Both the position numbers and the translations under genes were made by a program. Below are positions 8,310 through 16,856 of a stretch of 46,613 nt of DNA, one piece after another. The stretch is from Rubrivivax sp. GTDB taxonomy: Bacteria; Pseudomonadota; Gammaproteobacteria; Burkholderiales; Burkholderiaceae_C. The DNA lies in NCBI GenBank assembly GCA_016790425.1, contig JAEUPF010000075.1:1-46613 (forward strand), in the 5' to 3' direction. The notes under the pieces are model-generated. The model had not been told where the DNA came from and ran no database searches. It was given only the letters and a program-made list of their open reading frames with translations. Every line of letters begins with the position of its first letter. Positions within the stretch are counted from its first letter, which is position 1.

Positions 8310-9395
8310 TCAGCGCAGCGCCACGCGCTCGGTGTGCCGCGCGATCACCGCTTCCTCGTCGGTGTGCAGCACGCGCACCTCGACGGCGCTGCCCGCGGCC
8401 GCGATCCGTGAATCGCCGCGCCGGTTGGCTTGCGCGTCGAGCTGCAGCCCCATCCACGCCGCGTCGCGCACAACGCGCTCGCGGATCGCGGTGGCGTTCT
8501 CGCCGATGCCGCCGGTGAAGACGAGCATGTCCAGGCCGCGCAGGCTGGCCGCCAGCGCCGCCAGTTCGCGCCCGATGTGCTCGACGAAGTAGTCCAGCGC
8601 CAGCCGCGCCGCCGGCTCGGCGCTGCGCTGCAGCTGGCGCATGTCGCCCGACAGGCCCGAAAGGCCGAGCAGGCCCGACTCGCGGTACAGCAGCTGCGCG
8701 ATCGCCTCGGCGCTTATGCGCTCGTGCTGCAGCAGGTGCAGCACCACCGCGGCGTCGATGCGGCCGCAGCGCGTGCCCATCGGCAGGCCGTCCAGCGGCG
8801 AGAAGCTCATCGTCGTGGCCACCGAGCGGCCTTGCCGCACCGCGCACATCGAGGCTCCGTTGCCCAGGTGCGCGATGACGATGCGGCCCTGCGCGGCGCT
8901 CGCATCCTCGGCCGCGAGCTGCGCGCAGATCGACTCGTAGCTCAGGCCGTGGAAGCCGTAGCGCCGCACGCCCCGGTCCAGCCACGGCCGCGGCAGCGCG
9001 AAGCACTGGTTGACTTCGGGCATCGTGCGGTGGAACGCGGTGTCGAAGCACGCCACCTGCGGCACGCCGGGGAACGCGGCGCGCGCCGCCAGCACGCCTT
9101 CGAGGTTGTGCGGCTGGTGCAGCGGCGCCAGCGGGGCCAGCGCGCCGATCGCTTCGAGCACCGTGTCGTCGATCGGCACCGGCGCGTCGAAACGCGTGCC
9201 GCCGTGCACGATGCGGTGCCCCACCGCCTGCACCGGCGTGCCGGGCAGATCGGCAAGAAGACCGTGCAGCGCCTCGGCGTGCGAAGCGCCGCCGACGCCC
9301 AGACCGTCGACCTGCCCCGACGACAAGCGCCGGCCGGCGTCGAACAACGCGAACTTGATCGACGACGAGCCGGCGTTGAGCGTCAGGATGCTCAG
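8310..9395 (-). CDS. ackA: Acetate kinase
   Basis: Converts acetyl phosphate and ADP to acetate and ATP. Family motifs are in order: NAGSSSIKF at the N-terminus, HRIVHGG, DTAFHRTMP, RRYGFHG, IAHLGNGAS, LDGLPMGTRCGRID, FTGGIGENA. At about 361 residues it is shorter than the usual 400. It follows xsc directly and would harvest ATP from the acetyl phosphate made by Xsc; many known sulfonate clusters carry pta here instead. There is no ATG, GTG or TTG at the conserved N-terminus. The nearest fits are CTG codons at 9395 and 9386, the first overlapping the xsc TGA; the next in-frame GTG is about 25 codons upstream inside xsc. The start given is therefore provisional. Confidence 0.92.
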   Translation of the reverse strand: MSILTLNAGSSSIKFALFDAGRRLSSGQVDGLGVGGASHAEALHGLLADLPGTPVQAVGHRIVHGGTRFDAPVPIDDTVLEAIGALAPLAPLHQPHNLEGVLAARAAFPGVPQVACFDTAFHRTMPEVNQCFALPRPWLDRGVRRYGFHGLSYESICAQLAAEDASAAQGRIVIAHLGNGASMCAVRQGRSVATTMSFSPLDGLPMGTRCGRIDAAVVLHLLQHERISAEAIAQLLYRESGLLGLSGLSGDMRQLQRSAEPAARLALDYFVEHIGRELAALAASLRGLDMLVFTGGIGENATAIRERVVRDAAWMGLQLDAQANRRGDSRIAAAGSAVEVRVLHTDEEAVIARHTERVALR

Positions 9396-11212
9396 ACGAA
9401 GTCCTTGTACTTGGGCAAGAGGCGCTTGGGCTTGCTCAGCGCGTCGCGGCGGAAGGGGTCGCCGAGTTCGCGCGTGCACATGATCTCGACGATGCAGGTC
9501 TTGCGCTGGTTCATCTGCAGATCGATCGCCTTCTTCAGCGCCGGGCCCACGTCTTCGAGCCGGTCGACGACGATGCCTTCGGCGCCCATCGCCCTGGCGA
9601 TGCCGGCGAAGCTCTGGTTCTCCAGTTCGTCGGCGACGAAGCGGCGGTCGTAGAAGTCGACCTGGTTCTTCTTCTCGGCGCCCCACTGGCGGTTGTGGAA
9701 CACCACCGCCGTCACCGGGATGTCGTGGCGCACGCAGGTCATCGTCTCCATCAGGCTCATGCCCCAGGCGCCGTCGCCGGCGTACGAGACAGCCGGCCGG
9801 TGCGGCGCGGCGACCTTGGCACCGATGATCGTGGGGAACGCGTAGCCGCAGTTGCCGTAGCTCATCGCGGCGAAGAAGCTGCGCGGCTTGTCGAAGCGCA
9901 GGTAGCTGTTGGCGATCGAGTTGATGTTGCCGATGTCGGTGGAGACCATCACGTCGGGCGGCATCGCCTTCTCGAGTTCACGCAGCACCTGCCGCGGGTG
10001 CAGGTAGCGGCCGCCCGAGAAAGGCTTCTCGCGCCCGTTCTCCTCGATCATGTCGAGGCTGTAGGGGTCGCGCTCGTGCGTCCACTCGTCGAGCTCCTTT
10101 TCCCAGGCCGCCTTCTCGGCCTTGATCTTCGCGGCGCGCTCGGCCTTCGTCGCGTCGCAGGCGAGCTTGCGCTCGGCCAGGCGCCGCACCAGCGCCGCGG
10201 CGGCCGCCTTGGCGTCGCCGCAGATGCCCACCGAGATCTTCTTCACCAGGCCCAGCATCTTGTGGTCGGCGTCGATCTGGATGACCTTGGCCTCCTTGGG
10301 CCAGTAGTCCAGGCCGTGCTGCGGCAGCGTGCCGAAGGGCCCCAGGCGCGAGCCGAGCGCCACCACCACGTCGGCCTGCGCGATGAGCTTCATCGCCGCC
10401 TTCGAGCCCTGGTAGCCGAGCGGGCCGCACCACAGCGGGTGGCTGGCCGGGAACGAGTCGTTGTGCAGGTAGCTGTTGACCACCGGCGCGCCCAGCCGCT
10501 CGGCCAGCGCCTTGCACTCGCCCACCGCATCGGCGAAGACGACGCCGCCGCCGGAGATGATGACCGGGAACTTCGCGCCGGCCAGCAACTCGGCCGCCTC
10601 GTCCAGGCTCTTCTCGCCGCCGGCACCGCGCTCCAGGCGCTGCGGCTTCGCAATCTCGGCGGTGATCTCGCCGTAGAAGTAGTCGCGCGGGATGTTGAGC
10701 TGCGTCGGCCCCATCTCGGCGAGCGCGCGGTCGAAGCAGCGCGCCGTGAACTCGGCCATGCGCGCCGGGTTCGTGACGTGGCCCTGGTACTTGGTGAACT
10801 CCTGGAACATCGGCAGCTGATCGGCTTCCTGGAAGCCGCCCAGGCCGATGGACATCGTGCCGGTCTGCGGCGTCACGATGACCACCGGCGAATGCGCCCA
10901 GTACGCCGCCGCGATGGCGGTGACGCAGTTGCTGATGCCCGGGCCGTTCTGGCCGATGACCACCCCGTGACGGCCCGAGACGCGCGAATAGCCGTCGGCC
11001 ATGTGGCCGGCGCCCTGCTCGTGAACGACGGGGATCAGGCGGATGCCCGCCGGCGCGAAGATGTCCATCGCGTCCATGAACGCCGAACCCATGATGCCGA
11101 ACATCTCGGTGACGCCCTGGGCCACCATCGTCTCGACGAACGCCTCGCTGGGCGTCATGCGGGTCGGGCCGACCGGCACCTGGCGATCGGCGGGCTGGGG
11201 TTGCGCGGGCAT
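9392..11212 (-). CDS. xsc: Sulfoacetaldehyde acetyltransferase
   Basis: Thiamine-diphosphate enzyme that converts sulfoacetaldehyde and phosphate to acetyl phosphate and sulfite, the common C-S cleavage step for C2 sulfonates. 606 residues. The family hallmark stretch FGIMGSAFMDAMDIFAP is at 38-54, the ThDP-activating Glu is at 65 (VVHEQGAGHMADGY), IGQNGPGISN at 86-95, and the ThDP motif runs from GDG at 479-481 to Asn507 (FHNRQWGAEKKNQ). The C-terminus CTRELGDPFRRDALSKP is Xsc-typical. ATG at 11212 has a GAGGAG 8 bases upstream; the first 17 residues are an extension before the conserved MTPSEAF. It is divergent from cobS and preceded by the candidate TauR site and a -10-like TAACGT. ackA follows with overlapping ends. 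Confidence 0.97.
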   Translation of the reverse strand: MPAQPQPADRQVPVGPTRMTPSEAFVETMVAQGVTEMFGIMGSAFMDAMDIFAPAGIRLIPVVHEQGAGHMADGYSRVSGRHGVVIGQNGPGISNCVTAIAAAYWAHSPVVIVTPQTGTMSIGLGGFQEADQLPMFQEFTKYQGHVTNPARMAEFTARCFDRALAEMGPTQLNIPRDYFYGEITAEIAKPQRLERGAGGEKSLDEAAELLAGAKFPVIISGGGVVFADAVGECKALAERLGAPVVNSYLHNDSFPASHPLWCGPLGYQGSKAAMKLIAQADVVVALGSRLGPFGTLPQHGLDYWPKEAKVIQIDADHKMLGLVKKISVGICGDAKAAAAALVRRLAERKLACDATKAERAAKIKAEKAAWEKELDEWTHERDPYSLDMIEENGREKPFSGGRYLHPRQVLRELEKAMPPDVMVSTDIGNINSIANSYLRFDKPRSFFAAMSYGNCGYAFPTIIGAKVAAPHRPAVSYAGDGAWGMSLMETMTCVRHDIPVTAVVFHNRQWGAEKKNQVDFYDRRFVADELENQSFAGIARAMGAEGIVVDRLEDVGPALKKAIDLQMNQRKTCIVEIMCTRELGDPFRRDALSKPKRLLPKYKDFV

Positions 11213-11270
11213 GGAGGTCTCTCCTCGATTCGGTTCGTGGGGCCGGCCCGAGGGCCGGACGGCTGACAGG

Positions 11271-11298
11271 CAGAAGGGCTGACGCAGAAGGGCTGACG
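11271..11298. repeat. Two 14-bp direct repeats in the xsc leader
   Basis: CAGAAGGGCTGACG occurs twice head to tail at 11271-11284 and 11285-11298, between the predicted xsc -10 (11308-11303) and the start codon. It would lie at the 5' end of the xsc transcript. Function unknown. Confidence 0.85.
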
Positions 11299-11302
11299 GG
11301 CT

Positions 11303-11348
11303 ACGTTATGGGCGCCATCGAGCCGGCCATAGAGCCAGTTGGCGCCAT
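11303..11348 (-). promoter_or_regulatory. xsc promoter with candidate TauR operator
   Basis: On the minus strand GCCAACTGGCTCTATG ends 18 bases before a -10-like TAACGT (11308-11303). The core CTGGC (11338-11334) is separated from the hexamer by exactly 25 bases. The same arrangement is seen at tauX and tauY. The site would cover the -35 region, the usual place for an activator that helps polymerase bind. A second ATGGCGCC copy lies between site and hexamer. Confidence 0.65.
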
Positions 11349-11494
11349 TGTGGTACGCCAGCGGCCGCAGGCCGCGCCCGCCGTCGGCCGCCGCTGGACC
11401 ACTCGATTGTCCGCGCGTGGCCCAGCGCTGCGGCGCCGCGGCCGGTTACCGTAGCGGCCTCGAATCGAACCCGAACAGGAACCATCGCCCCGCC

Positions 11495-12505
11495 GTGCCC
11501 GACCTGACCCAGCTCCTGCCCGAGCGGCGCCTCCCGGTGCGCGAGGTGTTCGGCATCGACAGCGACCTCGTCGTGCCGGCGTTCGCCGAGCGCGATGACC
11601 ATGTGCCCGAGGTCGACAGCGTCTACCGCTTCAACCCCGAGGTGACGCTGGCGCTGCTGGCCGGCTTCGCGCGCAACCGCCGCGTGCTGGTGCAGGGGCT
11701 GCACGGCACCGGCAAGTCCACCCACATCGAGCAGGTGGCCGCGCGCCTGAACTGGCCCTGCGTGCGCGTCAACCTCGACGGCCACATCAGCCGGCTGGAC
11801 CTCGTCGGCAAGGACGCGGTCGTGCTGCGCCAGGGGCAGCAGGTCACCGAGTTCCAGGAAGGCATCGTGCCGTGGGCGCTGCAGTGGCCGGTGGCGCTGG
11901 TGTTCGACGAATACGACGCCGGCCGCCCCGAGGTGATGTTCGTCATCCAGCGCGTGCTCGAACGCGACGGCAAGTTCACGCTGACCGACCAGAACCGCGT
12001 CATCACGCCGCACCCGTCGTTCAGGCTCCTGGCCACCGCCAACACGGTGGGCCTGGGCAACCTGAACGGCCTGTACCACGGCGCGCAGACGCTCAACCAC
12101 GCGCAGATCGACCGCTGGAACATCGTCGCAACGCTCGACTACCTGCCGCGCGCCGAGGAGATCGCCATCGTGCTGGCGCGCGTGCCGCCGATGGCCGCCA
12201 GCGAGGCTGGGCGCCGCCGGGTCGCCGCGATGGTGGAGATGGCCCACCTCACGCGCAAGGGCTTCGCCGCCGGCGACCTCTCGACGCTGATGTCGCCGCG
12301 CAGCGTGATCACCTGGGCCGAGAACTGCGAGATCTTCGGCGACACCGCGCTGGCCTTGCGCTATTCGTTCCTGAACAAGTGCGACGAGGCCGAGCGGCCG
12401 CTCGTCGCCGAGTACTACCAGCGCTGCTTCGACGACGAGATCGACGAGTCGTTCGTGCGCGGCGCGCTCGGTTCGCTCGGTCCTGCGGACGCCGCCGGCC
12501 GATGA
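11495..12505 (+). CDS. cobS: Aerobic cobaltochelatase subunit CobS
   Basis: AAA+ ATPase subunit that, with CobT and CobN, inserts cobalt into hydrogenobyrinate a,c-diamide in the aerobic B12 pathway. From the GTG at 11495 it has 336 residues, close to the 332 I recall for Pseudomonas denitrificans CobS. The family start VREVFGIDSDLVVPAF, Walker A GLHGTGKS (68-75), IEQVAARLNWPCVRVNLD, the Walker B region ALVFDEYDAGRPEVMFVIQR and SPRSVITWAENCEIF all fit CobS. The GTG start is chosen because homology begins there; an AGGA lies about 14 bases upstream, and an in-frame ATG at 11339 would add 52 unlike residues. It is divergent from xsc and followed 10 bases later by cobT. Confidence 0.95.
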   Translation: MPDLTQLLPERRLPVREVFGIDSDLVVPAFAERDDHVPEVDSVYRFNPEVTLALLAGFARNRRVLVQGLHGTGKSTHIEQVAARLNWPCVRVNLDGHISRLDLVGKDAVVLRQGQQVTEFQEGIVPWALQWPVALVFDEYDAGRPEVMFVIQRVLERDGKFTLTDQNRVITPHPSFRLLATANTVGLGNLNGLYHGAQTLNHAQIDRWNIVATLDYLPRAEEIAIVLARVPPMAASEAGRRRVAAMVEMAHLTRKGFAAGDLSTLMSPRSVITWAENCEIFGDTALALRYSFLNKCDEAERPLVAEYYQRCFDDEIDESFVRGALGSLGPADAAGR

Positions 12506-12515
12506 GGAACGCCAG

Positions 12516-14309
12516 GTGAGCGAGGCCCGCACCCGCGCCCGCGCGCAGCAGCAGGCCGAGGAACTGTGCGCGGCGGCGATGCGGGCGCTGGCCGGCCAGG
12601 CCGATCTGCACTGGCGTGGCCAGCGGGTGTATCAGGGCCGCCGCGCCTTGCCGGCCTTCGGACCGCACCTGCAACCTTCGGCCGAGCGCGACGACTTCGC
12701 CTCGCTGCGCGGCGCCACCGACGGCATCGCGCTGCGGCTGGCGCGTTCGAACGCGGCGCTGCACCGAACGCTCGCGCCGGCGGACCCGCTCGAGCGGGCG
12801 ATCTTCGACTTGCTGGAGCAGCTGCGCGTCGAAGCGCTGGCACCGGCGGCGATGCCGGGCCTCGCGCGCAACCTGGCGCACCGCTTCCGGCGCTGGTCGG
12901 AGGCTTTCGTCGGCGCCGGCGGCACCGAGAGCCGGCGCGGCATCGTGCTGTTTGCGCTGGCGCAGACCGTGCGCAGCCGCCTCACCGCACAGCCGCTGCC
13001 CGAGCACATGGCCGACCTGATCGAAACCACGCGCGGCCGGCTCGCCGGGCACATCGGGCATGAACTCGCCGCGCTGCGGCGCCACGGCGCCGACCAGCGC
13101 GCCTTTGCGCCGCACGCGCGCGCCGTGGCGAAGAAGGTCGCTGCGCTGCTCGCGGGCGACGACGACGAGGCGGGCGCGGGCGCCGACCCGCGCGACGAAG
13201 ACGACGCGCGCAGCGGCTTCGCACGTCTGATGGGATTCGGCGGCGAGTGGGACGACGAGGCCGGCAGCGACGAGCCCGACCGCCAGCGCGACGGTCTTGC
13301 GCCCGGCGAGTCGGCAAGCCGCCGCGGGCCGCCAGACGCCGCCGGCGGCTACCGCGTCTACACCCGCGCCCACGACCGCGAGGTGCAAGCGGCGACGCTC
13401 GTTCGCGCCGCCCAGCTCACCGAGTACCGCGAGCGGCTCGACGGCCGCATCGCCGCGCAAGGGCTGAACGCGCAGCGCCTGGCGCGCCAGCTCCAGGCCT
13501 TGCTGGCCACGCCGCGCGCCGACGGTTGGGAAGGCGGGCTGGAAGAAGGGCGCATCGACGGGCGGCGCCTGGCGGCGCTTGTCGCCTCGCCCACCGAGCG
13601 GCGGCTCTTCCGGGCCGAACGCATCGAGCCGTTGCCCGATGCGATCGTCACGTTCCTCATCGACTGCTCGGGCTCGATGAAGGCGTGCATCGAGCCGGTG
13701 GCGATGATCGTCGACGTGTTCGCGCGCGCCCTCGATGCCGCCGGCATCGCGAGCGAAGTGCTCGGCTTCACCACCGGCGCCTGGAGCGGCGGCCGCGCGC
13801 ACGCCGACTGGCTGCGCGCCGGCCGGCCGCCGCGGCCCGGCCGCCTGAGCGAGCTTCGCCACCTCGTCTTCAAGAGCGCCGACACGCCGTGGCGGCGGGC
13901 ACGGCGCGGCATCGCCGCGCTGCTGAAGACCGATCAGTTTCGCGAGGGTGTCGACGGCGAGGCGGTCCAGTGGGCGCTGGCGCGCCTGCAGCGCCGGCCC
14001 GAGCGGCGCCGCATCCTGCTGGTGGTGTCCGACGGCGGGCCGATGGATACCGCGACGCTGCTGGCCAACGACGCGCACATCCTCGACCAGCACCTGCGCG
14101 ACGTGGTGCAGCGGCAGACTGTGTGGGCGAGCGCCCGGAGCGCCGGCAACGCCGAGAGCGCCGCGCTGGCCGAGATCGCCGGCATCGGCGTCGGCCTCGA
14201 CCTCAGCCCCTACTATCCGCGCTGCCAGGCGCTCGACCTCGATGCGCCGCCCGGCAACCGCGTGTTCCAGGAGATCCTCGAACTCATTGCCGGCCGGCAC
14301 CGGCGATGA
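12516..14309 (+). CDS. cobT: Aerobic cobaltochelatase subunit CobT
   Basis: 597 residues, near the 631 I recall for Pseudomonas denitrificans CobT. An N-terminal helical region with KKVAALL is followed by an acidic linker (residues about 210-265, rich in Asp/Glu) and a C-terminal von Willebrand A domain whose metal site is DCSGSMK. The later stretch LLVVSDGGPMDTATLLAND is typical of CobT. It forms the chelatase ring complex with CobS; the large subunit CobN is not in this window. The GTG start at 12516 has GAGGA 7 bases upstream. No further B12 synthesis gene is adjacent. Its product, cobalamin, would be needed by the mutase 6 kb away, but a functional link is inference. Confidence 0.94.
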   Translation: MSEARTRARAQQQAEELCAAAMRALAGQADLHWRGQRVYQGRRALPAFGPHLQPSAERDDFASLRGATDGIALRLARSNAALHRTLAPADPLERAIFDLLEQLRVEALAPAAMPGLARNLAHRFRRWSEAFVGAGGTESRRGIVLFALAQTVRSRLTAQPLPEHMADLIETTRGRLAGHIGHELAALRRHGADQRAFAPHARAVAKKVAALLAGDDDEAGAGADPRDEDDARSGFARLMGFGGEWDDEAGSDEPDRQRDGLAPGESASRRGPPDAAGGYRVYTRAHDREVQAATLVRAAQLTEYRERLDGRIAAQGLNAQRLARQLQALLATPRADGWEGGLEEGRIDGRRLAALVASPTERRLFRAERIEPLPDAIVTFLIDCSGSMKACIEPVAMIVDVFARALDAAGIASEVLGFTTGAWSGGRAHADWLRAGRPPRPGRLSELRHLVFKSADTPWRRARRGIAALLKTDQFREGVDGEAVQWALARLQRRPERRRILLVVSDGGPMDTATLLANDAHILDQHLRDVVQRQTVWASARSAGNAESAALAEIAGIGVGLDLSPYYPRCQALDLDAPPGNRVFQEILELIAGRHRR

Positions 14310-14386
14310 ACCCTGCTCACGAAGGCCAGAAAGAGGGGCGCCAGCGATGCGCCCGTGAACCCTCACACCACAAGGAGACGACCCTC

Positions 14387-15373
14387 ATGACCGGACCCCG
14401 ACTCACGCGCCTTTGGCGGCCGCTGCTCGCTGCGGCCGCCGTCCTCGGCACCGCGCTTGGCGCTGCGGCGCAGGACAACTACCCCGAGCGCGCGGTGCGC
14501 TTCGTCGTGCCCTACCCGCCCGGCGGCGGCACCGACGTCATCGCGCGCATCGTGCAGGGCCGCTTCCAGCAGACGCTCGGCCAGCCGATCGTCATCGACA
14601 ACCGCGGCGGCGGCGGCGGTTCGCTCGGCACCGACGTGGTGGCGAAGTCGGCGGCCGACGGCTACACGGTGCTGTTCACGCTCAGCTCGCACACCATCAA
14701 CCCGGCGATCTACCCGAAGCTGCCGTTCGACACCGCGAAGGACTTCGAGCCGGTCGGCACCATCGCCTCGCTGCCGCAGATCCTGGTGGCGCACCCCGGC
14801 TTCCCGGCCAGCAGCGTGGCCGAGCTGATCAAGGTTGCCAAGGAGCGCCCGGGCGCGCTGCAGTTCGCCTCGGTGGGCAACGGTTCGCCGGGGCACCTGG
14901 CCGGCGAACTGTTCAACCTGCGCACCGGTACGCAGATCACGCATGTGCCTTATCGCGGCGGCGGCCCGGCGGTCAACGACGTGCTCGGCGGCCAGGTGCC
15001 GCTGCTGTGGGTGTCGATCCCGGCGGCGGCGCAGTTCGTCAAGGCCGGGCGGCTGAAAGCGCTGGCAGTGTCCACCGTGAAGCGCAGCGTCGCCTTCCCC
15101 GATGTGCCCACCGCACAGGAAGCCGGCATCGCCGACTTCGAGGTCGACTCGTGGTACGCGATGTTCGTGCCGGCGAAGACGCCGAAGGCCGTCATCGAGA
15201 AGCTGAACCGCGCGCTCAACCAGGTGGTGGCCGACGCCGACATCAAGGACAAGCTGCTCGCGCAGGGCAGCGAAGCGGTGGGCGGCACGCCGCAGGCGCT
15301 GGGCGATGTCGTGGCGAGCGAACTGCCCAAGTGGGCCCGCCTCATCAAGCAGGCCAACATCAAGGCGGACTGA
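14387..15373 (+). CDS. Bug/TctC-family periplasmic solute-binding protein
   Basis: 328 residues with a signal peptide (RLWRPLLAAAAVLGTALGAAAQ, cleaved near residue 28). The Bug-family marks are YPERAVRFVVPYPPGGGTDVIAR, GGGGGSLGTDVVAKSAADGYTV, GSPGHLAGELFN, and VPYRGGGPAVNDVLGGQV. Such proteins bind small carboxylates. Here no TctA/TctB membrane partner is near, as is common for Bug proteins. It lies 5 bases before sauS and has a good AAGGAG ribosome site 10 bases before the ATG, so it heads a bug-sauS-sauT transcription unit. Sulfoacetate capture is the natural guess, but known sulfoacetate clusters use an MFS carrier (SauU), so this is inference. Confidence 0.93.
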   Translation: MTGPRLTRLWRPLLAAAAVLGTALGAAAQDNYPERAVRFVVPYPPGGGTDVIARIVQGRFQQTLGQPIVIDNRGGGGGSLGTDVVAKSAADGYTVLFTLSSHTINPAIYPKLPFDTAKDFEPVGTIASLPQILVAHPGFPASSVAELIKVAKERPGALQFASVGNGSPGHLAGELFNLRTGTQITHVPYRGGGPAVNDVLGGQVPLLWVSIPAAAQFVKAGRLKALAVSTVKRSVAFPDVPTAQEAGIADFEVDSWYAMFVPAKTPKAVIEKLNRALNQVVADADIKDKLLAQGSEAVGGTPQALGDVVASELPKWARLIKQANIKAD

Positions 15374-15378
15374 CGACC

Positions 15379-16854
15379 GTGGCCGGAACAGGGAACGCAG
15401 CGAACGCAGCGAACGCAGCGAACGCAGCGGGCGCAGTGAACGCAGCAGCCGCCGTGCAGGCGATGGTGGCCGAGCTGGTCGGGCGTGCGCGCGCCGCACA
15501 GCGCGTCGCCGAGGGCTACGACCAGGCGCGCGTCGACGAGTTGGTGGCCGCCGCCGGCTGGGCGATCCTCGAGCCGGCGCGCAACCGCGCCCTGGCCGAG
15601 CAGGCGGTGGCCGAGACCGGCATCGGCAACGTCGAGGACAAGGTCCGCAAGAACCACCGCAAGACGCTCGGCCTGCTGCGCGACCTGGCCGGCCGCAAGA
15701 CGGTGGGCGTGATCGCCGAGCAGCCCGAGCTCGGCCTGGTCGAGATCGCACGGCCGGTGGGCGTCGTCTGCGCGGTGACGCCTTCGACCAATCCGGCCGC
15801 GACGCCCGCCAACAAGATCATCAACGCGATGAAGGCGCGCAACGCGGTCATCGTCGCGCCGTCGCCGAAGGGACACGGCACCGCGGCGCGGCTGGCCGCG
15901 TTCATCCACGCCGAGTTCGACCGCATCGGCGCGCCACGCGACCTGGTGCAGGTGCTGCCGGCGCCGGTGAGCAAGGCCTCGACGGCCGAGCTGATGCGCC
16001 GCTCGGACCTGGTCGTCGCCACCGGCTCGCAGGCCAACGTGCGCGCCGCGTACACCTGCGGCACGCCCGCGTTCGGCGTCGGCGCGGGCAACGTGGCCTC
16101 GATCATCGACGAGACGGCCGACGCCGATGCGGCGGTGGCGCTGCTGATGCAGTCCAAGACCTTCGACAACGCGACGAGCTGCTCGTCGGAGAACAGCCTC
16201 GTCGTCGTCGCCGCGGTGCGCGAAGCGGTGCTGGCGGCGCTCGGCCGCCACGGCGCGGTGCTGCTGGACACCGCGCGCAAGGCGGCGCTGCAACGGCTGA
16301 TGTGGGACGGCGAAGGGCATCTGTCGCCGGCGGTGATCGGACAGTCGGCGCGAACGATCGCCGAGCGCGCGGGCATCGACGGCATCGCCAGCCTGGACGA
16401 GCTGCGCGCGCTGGTGGTCGAGGAAAGCGGCTTCGGCGCCGAACACCCGTTCTCGGGCGAGAAGCTGAGCCCGGTGCTGACGCTGTACACCGCGGCCGAC
16501 TTCGACGCGGCGGTGCAGACGGTGCGCCGCCTCTACGACTGGCAAGGCGCCGGCCACTCGGTGGGCCTGCACAGCCGGCGCGAAGAGCGCGCGCTGCGGC
16601 TGGGCCTGACGCTGCCGGTGGCGCGCGTCATCGTCAACCAGGCGCATGCCATCGCCACCGGCGGCAGCTTCGACAACGGCCTGCCCTTCTCCTTGTCGAT
16701 GGGCTGCGGCACCTGGGGCCGCAACAACTTCTCCGACAACATGAACGTGCGGCACTACATGAACGTGACGCGCATCTCGCGCACGGTTGCCGAGCGTGTG
16801 CCCAGCGAGCAGGAGATCTTCGGCGCCTACTTCGCCAGGTACGGGCGCGGCTGA
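15379..16854 (+). CDS. sauS: Sulfoacetaldehyde dehydrogenase, CoA-acylating
   Basis: Reduces sulfoacetyl-CoA to sulfoacetaldehyde, feeding Xsc. From the GTG at 15379 it has 491 residues. Conserved segments match acylating aldehyde dehydrogenases and in particular SauS: GNVEDKVRKNHRKTLGLLRD, VTPSTNPAATPANKIINAMK, VATGSQANVRAAY, GVGAGN, and the catalytic Cys268 in FDNATSCSSENS. The C-terminal ATGGSFDNGLPFSLSMGCG also fits. The first 30 residues are an Asn/Ala repeat encoded by 9-bp tandem repeats, so translation may really start at a later GTG (15437). It begins 5 bases after the Bug gene and ends 2 bases before sauT, so these are coupled. Confidence 0.92.
   Translation: MAGTGNAANAANAANAAGAVNAAAAVQAMVAELVGRARAAQRVAEGYDQARVDELVAAAGWAILEPARNRALAEQAVAETGIGNVEDKVRKNHRKTLGLLRDLAGRKTVGVIAEQPELGLVEIARPVGVVCAVTPSTNPAATPANKIINAMKARNAVIVAPSPKGHGTAARLAAFIHAEFDRIGAPRDLVQVLPAPVSKASTAELMRRSDLVVATGSQANVRAAYTCGTPAFGVGAGNVASIIDETADADAAVALLMQSKTFDNATSCSSENSLVVVAAVREAVLAALGRHGAVLLDTARKAALQRLMWDGEGHLSPAVIGQSARTIAERAGIDGIASLDELRALVVEESGFGAEHPFSGEKLSPVLTLYTAADFDAAVQTVRRLYDWQGAGHSVGLHSRREERALRLGLTLPVARVIVNQAHAIATGGSFDNGLPFSLSMGCGTWGRNNFSDNMNVRHYMNVTRISRTVAERVPSEQEIFGAYFARYGRG
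15394..15447. repeat. 9-bp tandem repeat at the 5' end of sauS
   Basis: AACGCAGCG is repeated four times perfectly at 15394-15429 and continues as two degenerate copies to 15447. It encodes Asn-Ala-Ala units. Unit length is a multiple of three, so copy-number change would lengthen or shorten the protein without a frameshift. Confidence 0.92.
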
Positions 16855-16856
16855 CG

